From: Archangium sp.
GTDB taxonomy: Bacteria > Myxococcota > Myxococcia > Myxococcales > Myxococcaceae
Reading direction: 5' to 3'
NCBI GenBank assembly: GCA_030681645.1
Contig: JAUXRX010000049.1
Location: forward strand, 124,001 to 188,000
DNA length: 64,000 nt
Below the pieces are notes generated by a model. The model ran no database searches, was not told where the DNA came from, and saw nothing but the letters and a program-made list of their open reading frames with translations. This document shows, piece after piece, positions 23,691 through 32,162 of the stretch. The position numbers and the translations under genes were made by a program. Each line of letters begins with the position of its first letter. The stretch's first letter is position 1.

Positions 23691-26126
23691 ATGTCGCCGC
23701 CAGACTCACAGCTCCCCGATGTCCCGGGTCCCGCCATGGAAGTGAGCGATCGCACCCTCGCCTCCCTCGGCTTCGACGACATCCGCGCGGCGCTCGCCGG
23801 GCGGTGCCGCACCGAGGTCGGGCAGGAGCGCGCCCGCGCCCGCGGTTTCCTGCAGTCGCGCGACGAGATCCAGGCGTCGCTGACCCTGTCCGAGGAAGCG
23901 CGCGCGCTCAAGGCCGAGCCGATCACCCTGCCCATCACCGGCATCGTCGACGTGCGCACCTCGATCGATCGCGCGTCGAAGAGCGGCATGCTCGAGCCGC
24001 GAGAGCTGATCAACGTGTGCCAGGTGCTGTTCAGCTTCGAGCGCACCCACGAACTGCTGGTGGATCGGAAGGAGCGCCTCCCCGGCCTGGCGATGCTGGG
24101 GCGCAGGCTCCCGGTGCTCTCGAAGCTGGCCACCCGGCTCGATCGGAGCTTCGAGGCGAGCGGGGAGATCTCGGACCGCGCCAGCACCGACCTCCGCGAC
24201 GCCCGCGAGACCGCGCGCGGCCTGCACCGGCGAATTCGGGGGCGGCTCGACGAGCTGCTCCGCGACGAGAAGTTCAACGAGACGCTGCGCGAGGGCTACT
24301 ACTCGGTGCGCAACGATCGCTACGTGGTGCCGGTGAAGTCGAGCCACCAGCGCGACGTGACGGGCATCGTCCACAACGCCAGCCAGTCGGGCCAGACCCT
24401 GTTCGTCGAGCCGGCCGAGATGATCGGCATGGGCAACGAGCTGGCGATCGCGCAGTCGATCGTCCTCGAGGAAGAGCGGAAGGTGCTGCTCGAGCTCTCC
24501 GGCCTGGTGGGCCGCGAGGCGCACCACCTGCTGGACGGCGTCGACGCGCTGTCGTCACTCGATGAGCTCGAGGCCATCGCCTCGCTCTCGAACGATCTGA
24601 AGGCGAACACGCCCCAGCTCGAGCCGGCCGACGGTGCGCTGGTGCTCAAGGGGCTGCGCCACCCGCGCCTGGTGCTCAAGGGCGGAGAGATCGTCTCGAA
24701 CGACGTGGAGCTCGGCGACGCGCGCTCGCTGGTGGTGTCGGGCCCGAACGCGGGCGGCAAGACGGTGACGCTGACGGGCGTGGGGCTGTGCGCGTTGATG
24801 ACCCGGGCGGGGTTGCCGATTCCCTGCGATCCCGGCTCGCGGATTCCGCTCTTCAACCAGGTGCACTCGGCGATCGGCGATCAGCAGGATCTCCAGGCGG
24901 GGCTGTCCACCTTCTCGGCGCACGTGACGATGCTGCGCGACATCTGCGCGGTGGCGAAGCGCGGGGCGCTGGTCTTGATCGACGAGATCGCGGCCGACAC
25001 CGACCCGCGTGAAGGCGCAGCCATCGCCACGGCGGTGCTCGAAGACCTGCTCACCCGCGGCGCGATCGTGCTGGTCACCACGCACCTCGAGGAGCTCAAG
25101 GCGCTGGCCCACCTCGACCCCCGCTTCGTCAACGCGCGCGTGGGCTTCGACGGCAAGCGCATGTCACCCACGTACCGGCTGCAGATCGGCTTCGCGGGTG
25201 CGTCGTCGGCCATCGACATCGCCAGGCGCGTGGGGCTGTCCGAGTCGATCTGCGTGCGCGCCCACGATCTGGCGATCAACACCGGGGGCGCGCTGAGCAA
25301 GGCGCTCGCGGCGGCGGAAGAAGAGCGGCGCAGGCTCCACGAGCAGCGCGACGCGGCCGAGCGTGACGCGCGCGAGGCGAAGGTGGCGCGCGAGCAGGCC
25401 GAGGTGGAGCTCGCGGCAGCGCTCAAGAAGCGCAAGGAAGAGGAAGTGAAGTTCCGCGAGGCGCTGCGGGCCGAGCTCGAGTTCGCGCGCAACCAGATCC
25501 GCGCGATGGTGGAGAAGCTCGAGGGCGAGAAGTCGCTCAAGACGGCGCAGAGCGTGGCGGCCGAGCTCACCCAGCGCATCAACGAGCAGACCACCGCCGA
25601 GCGGGGCGCGCGGCAGGAGCTCAAGGGCGAGGTGCGCGAGCTGGCGCCGCTCGAGCTGAAGATCGGCGCGAGGGCGCGGCACCGCACCATTGACGCCGAG
25701 GTGGAGATCATCGACCTCTCGGGTGACACGGCGACCGTGGCAGCGGGCGCGCTCAAGATGCGGGTGCCGATCAGCGAGCTGGGGCCGCCCACGAAGTCGA
25801 AGGAGCCGGCGAAGTTCCCCGGGGCGAACAAGAAGGAAGCCCGGCTGGAGAAGGTGAAAGAGGTCGCGGCCCAGGTGTTGACGCTGGCGAGCCCGACCAT
25901 CGACGTGCGGGGTGAGCGCACCGAAGATGCGTTGCGGAAGATCGAGCAGTTCCTCGATCGCTGCACGCGCAACGGCGACGAGGCGGCGATCATCATCCAC
26001 GGGCACGGCACGGGGGCGATCAAGAAGGACCTCCGCGAGTCGCTCAAGCGCTCGCCCTACGCGAAGTCCTTCCGTCCCGGCGACAACAGCGAAGGCGGCG
26101 ACGGAGTCACGGTCGTGATCTTCTGA
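23691..26126 (+). CDS. mutS2: Endonuclease MutS2
   Basis: About 811 residues. MutS2 resolves or suppresses recombination intermediates and, in Bacillus, rescues collided ribosomes. The core and clamp helices are followed by the ABC-type ATPase with Walker A GPNAGGKTVTL (residue 351 on), Walker B ALVLIDEIAAD and the STFSAH signature region. A long Glu/Arg-rich coiled coil (about 530-640) leads to the C-terminal Smr nuclease domain, with IDVRGERTEDA and HGHGTGAIKKDLRE. The MutS mismatch-recognition domain is absent, as expected for MutS2. ATG 23691 or ATG 23736 could be the start; neither has a clear ribosome site. The open frame upstream of 23691 is a shadow of the divergent TPR gene. Confidence 0.95.
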   Translation: MSPPDSQLPDVPGPAMEVSDRTLASLGFDDIRAALAGRCRTEVGQERARARGFLQSRDEIQASLTLSEEARALKAEPITLPITGIVDVRTSIDRASKSGMLEPRELINVCQVLFSFERTHELLVDRKERLPGLAMLGRRLPVLSKLATRLDRSFEASGEISDRASTDLRDARETARGLHRRIRGRLDELLRDEKFNETLREGYYSVRNDRYVVPVKSSHQRDVTGIVHNASQSGQTLFVEPAEMIGMGNELAIAQSIVLEEERKVLLELSGLVGREAHHLLDGVDALSSLDELEAIASLSNDLKANTPQLEPADGALVLKGLRHPRLVLKGGEIVSNDVELGDARSLVVSGPNAGGKTVTLTGVGLCALMTRAGLPIPCDPGSRIPLFNQVHSAIGDQQDLQAGLSTFSAHVTMLRDICAVAKRGALVLIDEIAADTDPREGAAIATAVLEDLLTRGAIVLVTTHLEELKALAHLDPRFVNARVGFDGKRMSPTYRLQIGFAGASSAIDIARRVGLSESICVRAHDLAINTGGALSKALAAAEEERRRLHEQRDAAERDAREAKVAREQAEVELAAALKKRKEEEVKFREALRAELEFARNQIRAMVEKLEGEKSLKTAQSVAAELTQRINEQTTAERGARQELKGEVRELAPLELKIGARARHRTIDAEVEIIDLSGDTATVAAGALKMRVPISELGPPTKSKEPAKFPGANKKEARLEKVKEVAAQVLTLASPTIDVRGERTEDALRKIEQFLDRCTRNGDEAAIIIHGHGTGAIKKDLRESLKRSPYAKSFRPGDNSEGGDGVTVVIF

Positions 26127-26130
26127 AGTG

Positions 26131-26159
26131 TCTCCCTCTCCCTGAGGGGGAGAGGGAGA
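26131..26159. repeat. Family-B palindromic repeat after mutS2
   Basis: TCTCCCTCTCCC at 26131-26142 pairs perfectly with GGGAGAGGGAGA at 26148-26159 around a five-base loop. It starts five bases after the mutS2 stop, and its right arm runs into the ribosome-site region of the next gene (ATG 26168). It could therefore both trim the mutS2 transcript and hide the start of the alkyltransferase gene. No U-run follows. Confidence 0.75.
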
Positions 26160-26167
26160 ACCAACCC

Positions 26168-27016
26168 ATGAGCAAGAACCGGGTGGGCCGATCGAAGCGG
26201 GCTCCTTACGTTCCGCGCATGACCCCACTCGATCGAATCGCGAACACGCTCTCGAGCCTGACCAGCACCGAAGTCCCCGCGCTCCACGACCTGGCCGCGC
26301 AGGCAGGCATGAGCCCCTTCCACTTCCAGCGCACCTTCCAGCGCCTGGTCGGAGTGAGCCCGCTGCGCTTCCACCAGGTGTTGAGCGTAGAAGCCGCGAG
26401 AGCCGCCCTCCTCCGGTCCCGCAGTGTCCTGGAAGCCGCCTGGGACGCAGGCCTGAGCGGCCCTGGCCGGCTCCACGACGCGATGATCCGCGTCGAGCGC
26501 ATGACCCCGGGCGAGTTCAAGGCCGGCCCCGCCCTGCGCTGGAGCGAAGCGAACACCGGCCTGGGCAAGCTCACCATCGCCGCCACCCCGCGCGGCCTGT
26601 GCGGCGTCTCGTTCTCGGGCATCGAGAGCATCGCGGCCCGCTGGCCCGGCTGCACCCTCGAGCGAGACCCGCGCGGCCTGTCGCCCATCGTCGCGCAGCT
26701 CGAGCGGCTCCTCCGCGGCGAAGCGCTGAAGCAACCGCTCTCGGTGGTCCTGCACGGCACCGACCTGCAGCTGGCGGTCTGGAGGGCGCTGCTGGAGATC
26801 CCCAGCGGCACGCTCAGCACCTACGCGCAGCTCGCCGGGCACGTCGGCCGCCCCACCGCCGTGCGCGCCGTGGCGAGCGCCGTGGCGGCGAATCACCTCG
26901 CGTACCTGATCCCCTGCCACCGGGTGATCCAGGCGACCGGCGCGCTCGGCGGCTACCGCTGGGGCGTCGAGCGGAAGGCAGCGCTGTTGGCCCACGAGCT
27001 GACCGCGATGGGCTAA
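26168..27016 (+). CDS. AraC-type HTH / methylated-DNA-cysteine methyltransferase fusion (Ada-like, lacking the zinc domain)
   Basis: 282 residues. Residues 18-110 form an AraC-type double helix-turn-helix (LHDLAAQAGMSPFHFQRTF and a second unit ending RMTPGEF). Residues 120-282 are an O6-methylguanine methyltransferase with the acceptor motif IPCHRV (Cys at about 250), preceded by GTLSTYAQLAGHVGRPTAVRAVASA, the helix-turn-helix and arginine-finger segment. The N-terminal Cys4 phosphotriester-repair domain of Ada is missing, so it would repair O6-alkylguanine and may regulate genes without Ada's methyl-zinc switch. ATG 26168 follows an A/G-rich stretch that belongs to the B repeat; ATG 26219 is an alternative. 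Confidence 0.9.
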   Translation: MSKNRVGRSKRAPYVPRMTPLDRIANTLSSLTSTEVPALHDLAAQAGMSPFHFQRTFQRLVGVSPLRFHQVLSVEAARAALLRSRSVLEAAWDAGLSGPGRLHDAMIRVERMTPGEFKAGPALRWSEANTGLGKLTIAATPRGLCGVSFSGIESIAARWPGCTLERDPRGLSPIVAQLERLLRGEALKQPLSVVLHGTDLQLAVWRALLEIPSGTLSTYAQLAGHVGRPTAVRAVASAVAANHLAYLIPCHRVIQATGALGGYRWGVERKAALLAHELTAMG

Positions 27017-27025
27017 TCGGGGCCC

Positions 27026-27988
27026 ATGAGTCAGCAGTTGAAGCTGGGCAGCCTCGAGCTCAGCAGCCCTTTCATCCTCGCGCCCATGGAGAGCGTCTCT
27101 GACTGCGCCTACCGGCGCGTCTGCTGGGACCGCGGCGCGAGCCTGACGTGGACCGAGATGATCCGCGCGCGGGGCCTTACGAGAAACAACAAGAGCACCT
27201 TCGACCTGATCGACACCTTCGATCCCGAGGTGCTCACGGGCGTGCAGTTGATGGTCGCCAACGAGAAGGAACTCGCCGAAGCGCTCAACAAGCTCGAGAG
27301 GCCGACGCCGCACTTCAAGAACATCCGCGCGATCGATCTCAACTTCGGCTGCCCCTCCCCCGAGGTGATCCGCATCGGCGCCGGGCCCGCGCTGCTCAAG
27401 CGCAAGGGCAAGCTCGAGACGATCTTCAAGACGCTCAGCGACTGGAAGAAGACCACCTCGCTGCCGATCGGCGCCGTCGGGGTGAAGATCCGCCTCGGGC
27501 TCAACCGCCTGGAGCAGGACCAGAAGGTCTACCTGCCCCTCGTCGAGCTGGCGAACGAGCACCTCGACTACCTGGTCATTCACGCCCGCCACGCGCGCCA
27601 GGGCAGCAGCGAGAAGCCCACCTGGAGCGCGATTGCCGAGGCGAAGGCCCGCGCGAAGATCCCCATCATCGGCAACGGCGACGTCGTCACCCGCGAAGAC
27701 TGGGACCGCCTGTCACGCGAAACCGGCGCCGATGGGGCGCTGATCGCGCGTGGAGCGATCAAGAGCCCGTGGGTGTTCCGCGGCCTGCGCGGCGAGGGCT
27801 CGGGGCTTCCCACCTCGGAAGCCGAGATCGACGCCGCCCAGACGCAGTACCTCGCGCTCGCCGAACGCTACGGCACCAAGCCGAAGTTCCGCGAATGGCA
27901 CCACGAGGGCTTTCGCCGCATGCGAGCCAGGCTCCATGGCGAGGCCGACCAGGGCCCTGCCCTCCCCGCCAACGAACACATGCAGTGA
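27026..27988 (+). CDS. tRNA-dihydrouridine synthase family protein
   Basis: A 320-residue FMN TIM-barrel enzyme reducing uridine in tRNA D-loops with NADPH. Landmarks are FILAPMESVSD (FMN contact), LNFGCPSPEV with the catalytic cysteine at about residue 109, VKIRLGL, VIHARHARQG (His of H.R motif) and IIGNGDV..ED followed by GALIARGAI. It is nine bases after the alkyltransferase gene and likely co-transcribed with it; it converges on menE with one base between stops. It is divergent from E. coli DusA/B/C, so I give no sub-symbol. Confidence 0.9.
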   Translation: MSQQLKLGSLELSSPFILAPMESVSDCAYRRVCWDRGASLTWTEMIRARGLTRNNKSTFDLIDTFDPEVLTGVQLMVANEKELAEALNKLERPTPHFKNIRAIDLNFGCPSPEVIRIGAGPALLKRKGKLETIFKTLSDWKKTTSLPIGAVGVKIRLGLNRLEQDQKVYLPLVELANEHLDYLVIHARHARQGSSEKPTWSAIAEAKARAKIPIIGNGDVVTREDWDRLSRETGADGALIARGAIKSPWVFRGLRGEGSGLPTSEAEIDAAQTQYLALAERYGTKPKFREWHHEGFRRMRARLHGEADQGPALPANEHMQ

Positions 27989-27989
27989 C

Positions 27990-29303
27990 TCACGCTCGCT
28001 GGCGGACGAGCTCGGAGAGGCGCTGGCGATCGAGCTTGCCCGTCGCATTGCGCGGGAGCGCGTCGGCCCGAATCCACGTGCGCGGCACCTTGAACGACGC
28101 CAGCCGCTCCCGCGCCCACGCCGTCAGCGCCGTCGGGTCGAACTCCGTGGCCACGACGACGGCCACCGGCACCTGGCCCCACTCCGAATCCGCGCGCGCC
28201 AGCACGGCGACGTCACGGAGCTGCGGGTGCTCGCGCAGCACGGCCTCGACCTCGGCCGGGTACACGTTCTCTCCGCCCGAGAGGATCAGATCCATCCTTC
28301 GCGAGCGGATGGTGAGCCGCCCGGCCGAGTCGAGGACACCGAGGTCCTTCGTCTTGAGCCAGGGGCCGAGCCCCTTCGCCACCGTCGGCCCGCGCACCTC
28401 GATCTCGCCCACCCCGGTCGCGTCGGGCTCGACGATGCGCACCTCGACTCCGGGAATCGGCGGGCCCGCGGTGGTGCCGTCGGCGCCTTCGAGCGTCTCG
28501 GTCGTCACCTGGCTGCAGGCCTCGGTGAGCCCGTAGGTCTGCAGCACCGGCAGGCCCGCCGCGCGCGCGCGCTGCAGCGTGGACGAGGTCATCGGACCAC
28601 CGCCGATCAACGCCGCCTTCACGCCGACGAAGGGGCGCGCGCCTCGCACCTCGAGCACCCGCTCCAACATCGTGGGCACCAGGCTCACGTGGGTCACGCC
28701 TTCGTCCATCGCCGCGCAAGCGCGGCCCGCGTCGAAGTGCGCCTCGAGCGCGATCGACGCTCCGTACAGGGCGCAGCGGGAGAGCATCGCCAACCCGCCC
28801 ACGTGAAAGAGAGGGAGCGTTCCCAGCCAGCGCTGCGTCGGCTCTCCACCGAGGCGGATTGCGTTCGCGCTGGCCGAAGCACGGAAGTTCTCGTGGGTGA
28901 GCTCGACGAGCTTGGCGACGCCGGTGGTTCCCGAGGTGAAGAGGGCGGCGGCGACTTCCTCATCTCCCTTCACCCCCGGGCGAGCAGGAGGCTCGAGGTC
29001 TCCGAAGGTCTGCCGTGCTCCGGCCTGTTCCAGCAGCGGCGCGACCTCTCGTGGGGTCAACCGCGCGTTGAGCGGCACGAACGTCGCGCCCACCCGGCCG
29101 GCGGCGAAGAAGAGCCAGGCGAGCTCGGGGCTGTTCCACCCTCGCGCTGCGATGCGATCGCCCGGCTCGACGCGCAGCTCCGCGGCCACTGCGCTCACCG
29201 CGCGATCAGCCTCGGCCCACGTCCAGGTGCGGCCTTCGAAGATCAGCGCCGGGGCGTCAGGGCGCGCGCGCGCCGCCAGCGCCACCGGGCACTCGCGCTT
29301 CAC
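27990..29303 (-). CDS. menE: o-Succinylbenzoate-CoA ligase
   Basis: Activates o-succinylbenzoate to its CoA thioester in menaquinone synthesis. 437 residues, an ANL-superfamily enzyme. The P-loop is LFTSGTTGVAKLVELTHEN; the adenylate motif appears as LQTYGLTEACSQV, the hinge as RLTIRSRRMDLILSGGENVYP, and the C-terminal catalytic lysine as LPRNATGKLDR. The start is GTG 29303, overlapping the menC stop as GTGA; the open frame upstream is only a shadow of menC. It is the last gene of the men operon. Confidence 0.93.
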   Translation of the reverse strand: MKRECPVALAARARPDAPALIFEGRTWTWAEADRAVSAVAAELRVEPGDRIAARGWNSPELAWLFFAAGRVGATFVPLNARLTPREVAPLLEQAGARQTFGDLEPPARPGVKGDEEVAAALFTSGTTGVAKLVELTHENFRASASANAIRLGGEPTQRWLGTLPLFHVGGLAMLSRCALYGASIALEAHFDAGRACAAMDEGVTHVSLVPTMLERVLEVRGARPFVGVKAALIGGGPMTSSTLQRARAAGLPVLQTYGLTEACSQVTTETLEGADGTTAGPPIPGVEVRIVEPDATGVGEIEVRGPTVAKGLGPWLKTKDLGVLDSAGRLTIRSRRMDLILSGGENVYPAEVEAVLREHPQLRDVAVLARADSEWGQVPVAVVVATEFDPTALTAWARERLASFKVPRTWIRADALPRNATGKLDRQRLSELVRQRA

Positions 29304-30346
29304 GGCACACCCCACCCCGTCGCCTGGGGGAGCGTGATCTCGCCCTCGAACGGCGTGAAGGGATCGGGCCGCATGCCCTCGAAGAGCTCCACCGTCGACA
29401 GCCCGTGCGCCCAGTCGGCGCTCGGCAGCACCGCCGCGAGGTGAGCCGCCGCGGCGCGCGCGATGGGCCCGTCCATCAGGGTGGTCACGTACGCGCCCAC
29501 GCCCGAGTCGTGCGCCTGCTGCGCCAGCGTGAGCGATCGCACCAGCCCACCCAGCGCTGCCGGCTTGAGCACGATGACGTCGGCCGCCGCGCGGGGATCC
29601 TTCTCCAGGAGCCGCGGCAGCACGTTCGAGAGCAGCATCGTCTCGTCGGCGGCGATCCGGCACGGCGTCAGGTGCCTGAGCCGGCGCAGCCCTTCGACGT
29701 CGGTCGGCGCGACCGGCTGCTCGCACACCTCGAGCCCGAGCGCCTCGAGCCCGCGCAGCGCAGAGCGCGCCGTCGCCTCGCTCCAGCCGCCGTTGGCGTC
29801 GATGCGGATCTGGACGTGGGGCCCCACGGCGCGCCGCACGGCCAGGAGGCGCTGTGCTTCCACCGCGAGCGGGCGCGCCGCCACCTTCAGCTTCACCACC
29901 CGGAACCCATCACGCACCGCGCGCTCGGCAGAGGCCGCGAGGCCCGCGGCGTCGTCGCCCTCGAGCAGCGCGTTGACCACGAAGTGCGAGCGGAGCACCG
30001 GGCCCAGCAGCGTCGCCACCAGCACGCCCTGCCGGATGGCGAGGTGCTCGAGCAGCGCGCACTCGGCGGCGTGCCGGGCCGCGGGCGTCGCCGCCAGGCC
30101 CTCGATCGCCAGGGCGATCTCGTCGACGGTGTCCGGGGCCTTCGTGATCTCGAAGCGCTGCAGCGCCGCGAGGGCGGCCTCGGGCGTCTCCGTACCGAAC
30201 GACGCCATCGGCATCGCGTCGCCGCGCCCCAGCACGCCGTCTGCCCGGAACGCCACGCGGAAGCCCACCCGCTCGTCCATCGGTCCACGCGCGGTCTGGA
30301 TCGCCTTGCGGAGCCGGAGGGTGAAGGGTTCGATCTCGAGCTTCAT
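29300..30346 (-). CDS. menC: o-Succinylbenzoate synthase
   Basis: Dehydrates SHCHC to o-succinylbenzoate. 348 residues, enolase superfamily. The catalytic lysine motif VVKLKVA, metal-binding RIDANGGW, EQPVAP, IAADETM and the second lysine VIVLKPAALGG are all there in order. ATG 30346 overlaps the menA stop as ATGA, which fixes the start despite the longer open frame. N-acylamino-acid racemase activity is a known side reaction of this family, but the operon context fits MenC. Confidence 0.92.
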   Translation of the reverse strand: MKLEIEPFTLRLRKAIQTARGPMDERVGFRVAFRADGVLGRGDAMPMASFGTETPEAALAALQRFEITKAPDTVDEIALAIEGLAATPAARHAAECALLEHLAIRQGVLVATLLGPVLRSHFVVNALLEGDDAAGLAASAERAVRDGFRVVKLKVAARPLAVEAQRLLAVRRAVGPHVQIRIDANGGWSEATARSALRGLEALGLEVCEQPVAPTDVEGLRRLRHLTPCRIAADETMLLSNVLPRLLEKDPRAAADVIVLKPAALGGLVRSLTLAQQAHDSGVGAYVTTLMDGPIARAAAAHLAAVLPSADWAHGLSTVELFEGMRPDPFTPFEGEITLPQATGWGVP

Positions 30347-31218
30347 CGGGTGAGCCCCACGGCGAAGAGGACCCCGAAGATCATCTGCAGCCGGGCCGTG
30401 GCCGCCAGCGCGGCGTTCAGCGCGGCGCCTGACTGGGTGAAGAGCACCCTCAGGGGCGGCCCTGCCAGCGGCAGCGCGAGCCAGCTCAACATCACGAACG
30501 GCGAGGTCGCGCCCGAGAGCCACAGCGCCGGCGGCACGAGCGCGCTCACCACCAGGCAGGTGACGTACTCGGCCTTGCCGAACGAAGCGCCGAAGCGCAC
30601 CACGAGCGTCTTCTTGCCCGCGGCCGCGTCGGTCTGCTGATCGCGCGTGTTGTTCACCGCCAACAACGCCACGCCGAGCAACCCCACGGGGATCGCGGCC
30701 AGCAGCACGGTCGCCGTCACGGCATGGCCCTGCACGAAGTACGTGCCGCCCACCGCGACGAAGCCGAAGAAGACGAGCACGAAGAGGTCGCCGAGCCCGT
30801 TGTACGCGAGCGGGAAAGGCCCGCCCGTGTACGCATAGCCGGCGCCCAGCGAGGCCAGGCCGATCACCACCAGCGGCCACCCAGCGACCGACACCAGGTA
30901 CAACCCCACCGCGAAGGCGAGCCCGAAGCAGACCATCGCGCCGGTGAAGACGGCCCGGGGCGTGAGCCACCCCTGCTGCGTCGCGCGCGGCGGGCCGAGG
31001 CGGTCGACGGTGTCCGCGCCCCGCTTGAAGTCGAAGTAGTCGTTCACCAGGTTGGTGCCGATCTGAATGAAGAGCGCGCCGACGAGGGCGGCGATCGCAG
31101 GGAGCAGCGAGAACACCTGGTCCCTGTACGCCAGCGCCGAGCCGACGGCGACCGGAACGATGCCGGCCACCAACGTGCGCGGCCTCGTCGCGAGGAACCA
31201 GGCCCTGAGGGGCGTCAT
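30343..31218 (-). CDS. menA: 1,4-Dihydroxy-2-naphthoate polyprenyltransferase
   Basis: A 291-residue integral membrane UbiA-family prenyltransferase that attaches the isoprenoid tail to DHNA. Both Asp-rich motifs are present: NLVNDYFDFKRGADT and NNTRDQQTDAAAGKKTL. About eight or nine transmembrane helices are apparent. It occupies the operon slot that menB holds in the E. coli menFDHBCE operon, and it is separated from menH by a 130-base gap filled with a compound B element. Confidence 0.93.
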   Translation of the reverse strand: MTPLRAWFLATRPRTLVAGIVPVAVGSALAYRDQVFSLLPAIAALVGALFIQIGTNLVNDYFDFKRGADTVDRLGPPRATQQGWLTPRAVFTGAMVCFGLAFAVGLYLVSVAGWPLVVIGLASLGAGYAYTGGPFPLAYNGLGDLFVLVFFGFVAVGGTYFVQGHAVTATVLLAAIPVGLLGVALLAVNNTRDQQTDAAAGKKTLVVRFGASFGKAEYVTCLVVSALVPPALWLSGATSPFVMLSWLALPLAGPPLRVLFTQSGAALNAALAATARLQMIFGVLFAVGLTR

Positions 31219-31223
31219 GAAAA

Positions 31224-31326
31224 CCTCTCCCTGCGAAGCGGGGAGAGGTCGACCGCAGGCCGGGTGAGGGGCGCCTTGAGCGCTGGGCCCCTCACCCCAG
31301 CCCTCTCCCCGCTTCGCAGGGAGAGG
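31224..31326. repeat. Compound family-B palindrome between menH and menA
   Basis: CCTCTCCCTGCGAAGCGGGGAGAGG (25 bases, 31224-31248) is exactly matched by its reverse complement at 31302-31326. Inside lies a second stem, GGTGAGGGG near 31263 with CCCCTCACC near 31288. Each arm is itself imperfectly palindromic. The whole ~103-base unit is a folded-back element of the type formed by paired REP-like repeats. It sits five bases upstream of the menA start codon, so it removes the usual place for a ribosome site. Confidence 0.85.
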
Positions 31327-31348
31327 GAGACAGTTCCGATCAGGTGTT

Positions 31349-32140
31349 TCACGGCGCGAGGCCCTCGGGCTCAGCGAGCCACCGTGGAGCGAGGAACGAT
31401 CTGAGCTCCGCCGCGTACGCGGCCGGACACTCCAGGTGCGGCGCGTGGCCCACCCCGCTGAACGAGACCCGCCAGGCCATGGGGAGCTCGGCCGCCATCT
31501 GCCGGGCGAGCCGCGTGTACTTCGCGTCTGCTGTGCCGGTCATCAGCAGCGTCGGCACACGCAGGGCCTGCAGCGCGGGCCAGAGATCCGGCTGCGCGCC
31601 CTGCCCCAACAACCGCAGCGCGCCGGCGAGGCCCTGCGCCGTGTGACTGCCGCGCCTGGTCCGAAGCGCCTGTTGCTCCACCGCGGGCAGCGCGCGCAGG
31701 CCATCGAAGAGCGGCATCCGTTCCCAGTGACTGACGAACGCTTCGACCCCGTGCGCGTGGATCGTCTCGGCGAGCGCCTCGTCAGACCGCCGGCGCAGCA
31801 TCCGATCGTGGCGGCGCCGGAAGCCGGCTGCGCACGACTCGAGCACCAGGCGCTCCACCCGCTCGGGGAACTTCGCGGCCACGGCCAGCGCGAGGCGAGC
31901 ACCCTGCGAGTAGCCGATCAGCACGGAACGCTCGGGCAACAGCTCCCCGATGGCGTCGACGGTCTCGTGCCAGCTCGCGGCGGGGGTGTGCCCGTGGCCA
32001 GGCAGCTCGACGCAAGCCGCGCTGAGCAGATCGCCGAGCAACGGCTCGAGGTGATCGAACGAACGAGCTGACCCGGTGAAGCCGTGCAGGAAGAGCGCCC
32101 TGGTCGGTCCGTTCCCCCAGCGCGTGAAGGTGAGCTTCAT
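31349..32140 (-). CDS. menH: MenH-like alpha/beta hydrolase
   Basis: 263 residues, alpha/beta-hydrolase fold. In menaquinone synthesis MenH removes pyruvate from SEPHCHC to give SHCHC. The nucleophile elbow is IGYSQGARLA, the oxyanion segment FLHGFTGSARSF, the acid Asp lies in MTGTADAKY and the His in GVGHAPHLE. GYSQGAR closely matches the MenH elbow. The placement between menD and menA supports the assignment over a generic esterase. There is a 22-base gap from the menD stop to ATG 32140. Confidence 0.88.
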   Translation of the reverse strand: MKLTFTRWGNGPTRALFLHGFTGSARSFDHLEPLLGDLLSAACVELPGHGHTPAASWHETVDAIGELLPERSVLIGYSQGARLALAVAAKFPERVERLVLESCAAGFRRRHDRMLRRRSDEALAETIHAHGVEAFVSHWERMPLFDGLRALPAVEQQALRTRRGSHTAQGLAGALRLLGQGAQPDLWPALQALRVPTLLMTGTADAKYTRLARQMAAELPMAWRVSFSGVGHAPHLECPAAYAAELRSFLAPRWLAEPEGLAP

Positions 32141-32162
32141 GGAACGGCTCCAGCCACCCGGC

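Noticed and set aside
23691..26126. Classical mismatch-repair MutS
   Set aside because: No N-terminal mismatch-binding domain with the Phe-x-Glu motif; an Smr domain is present at the C terminus, which defines MutS2.
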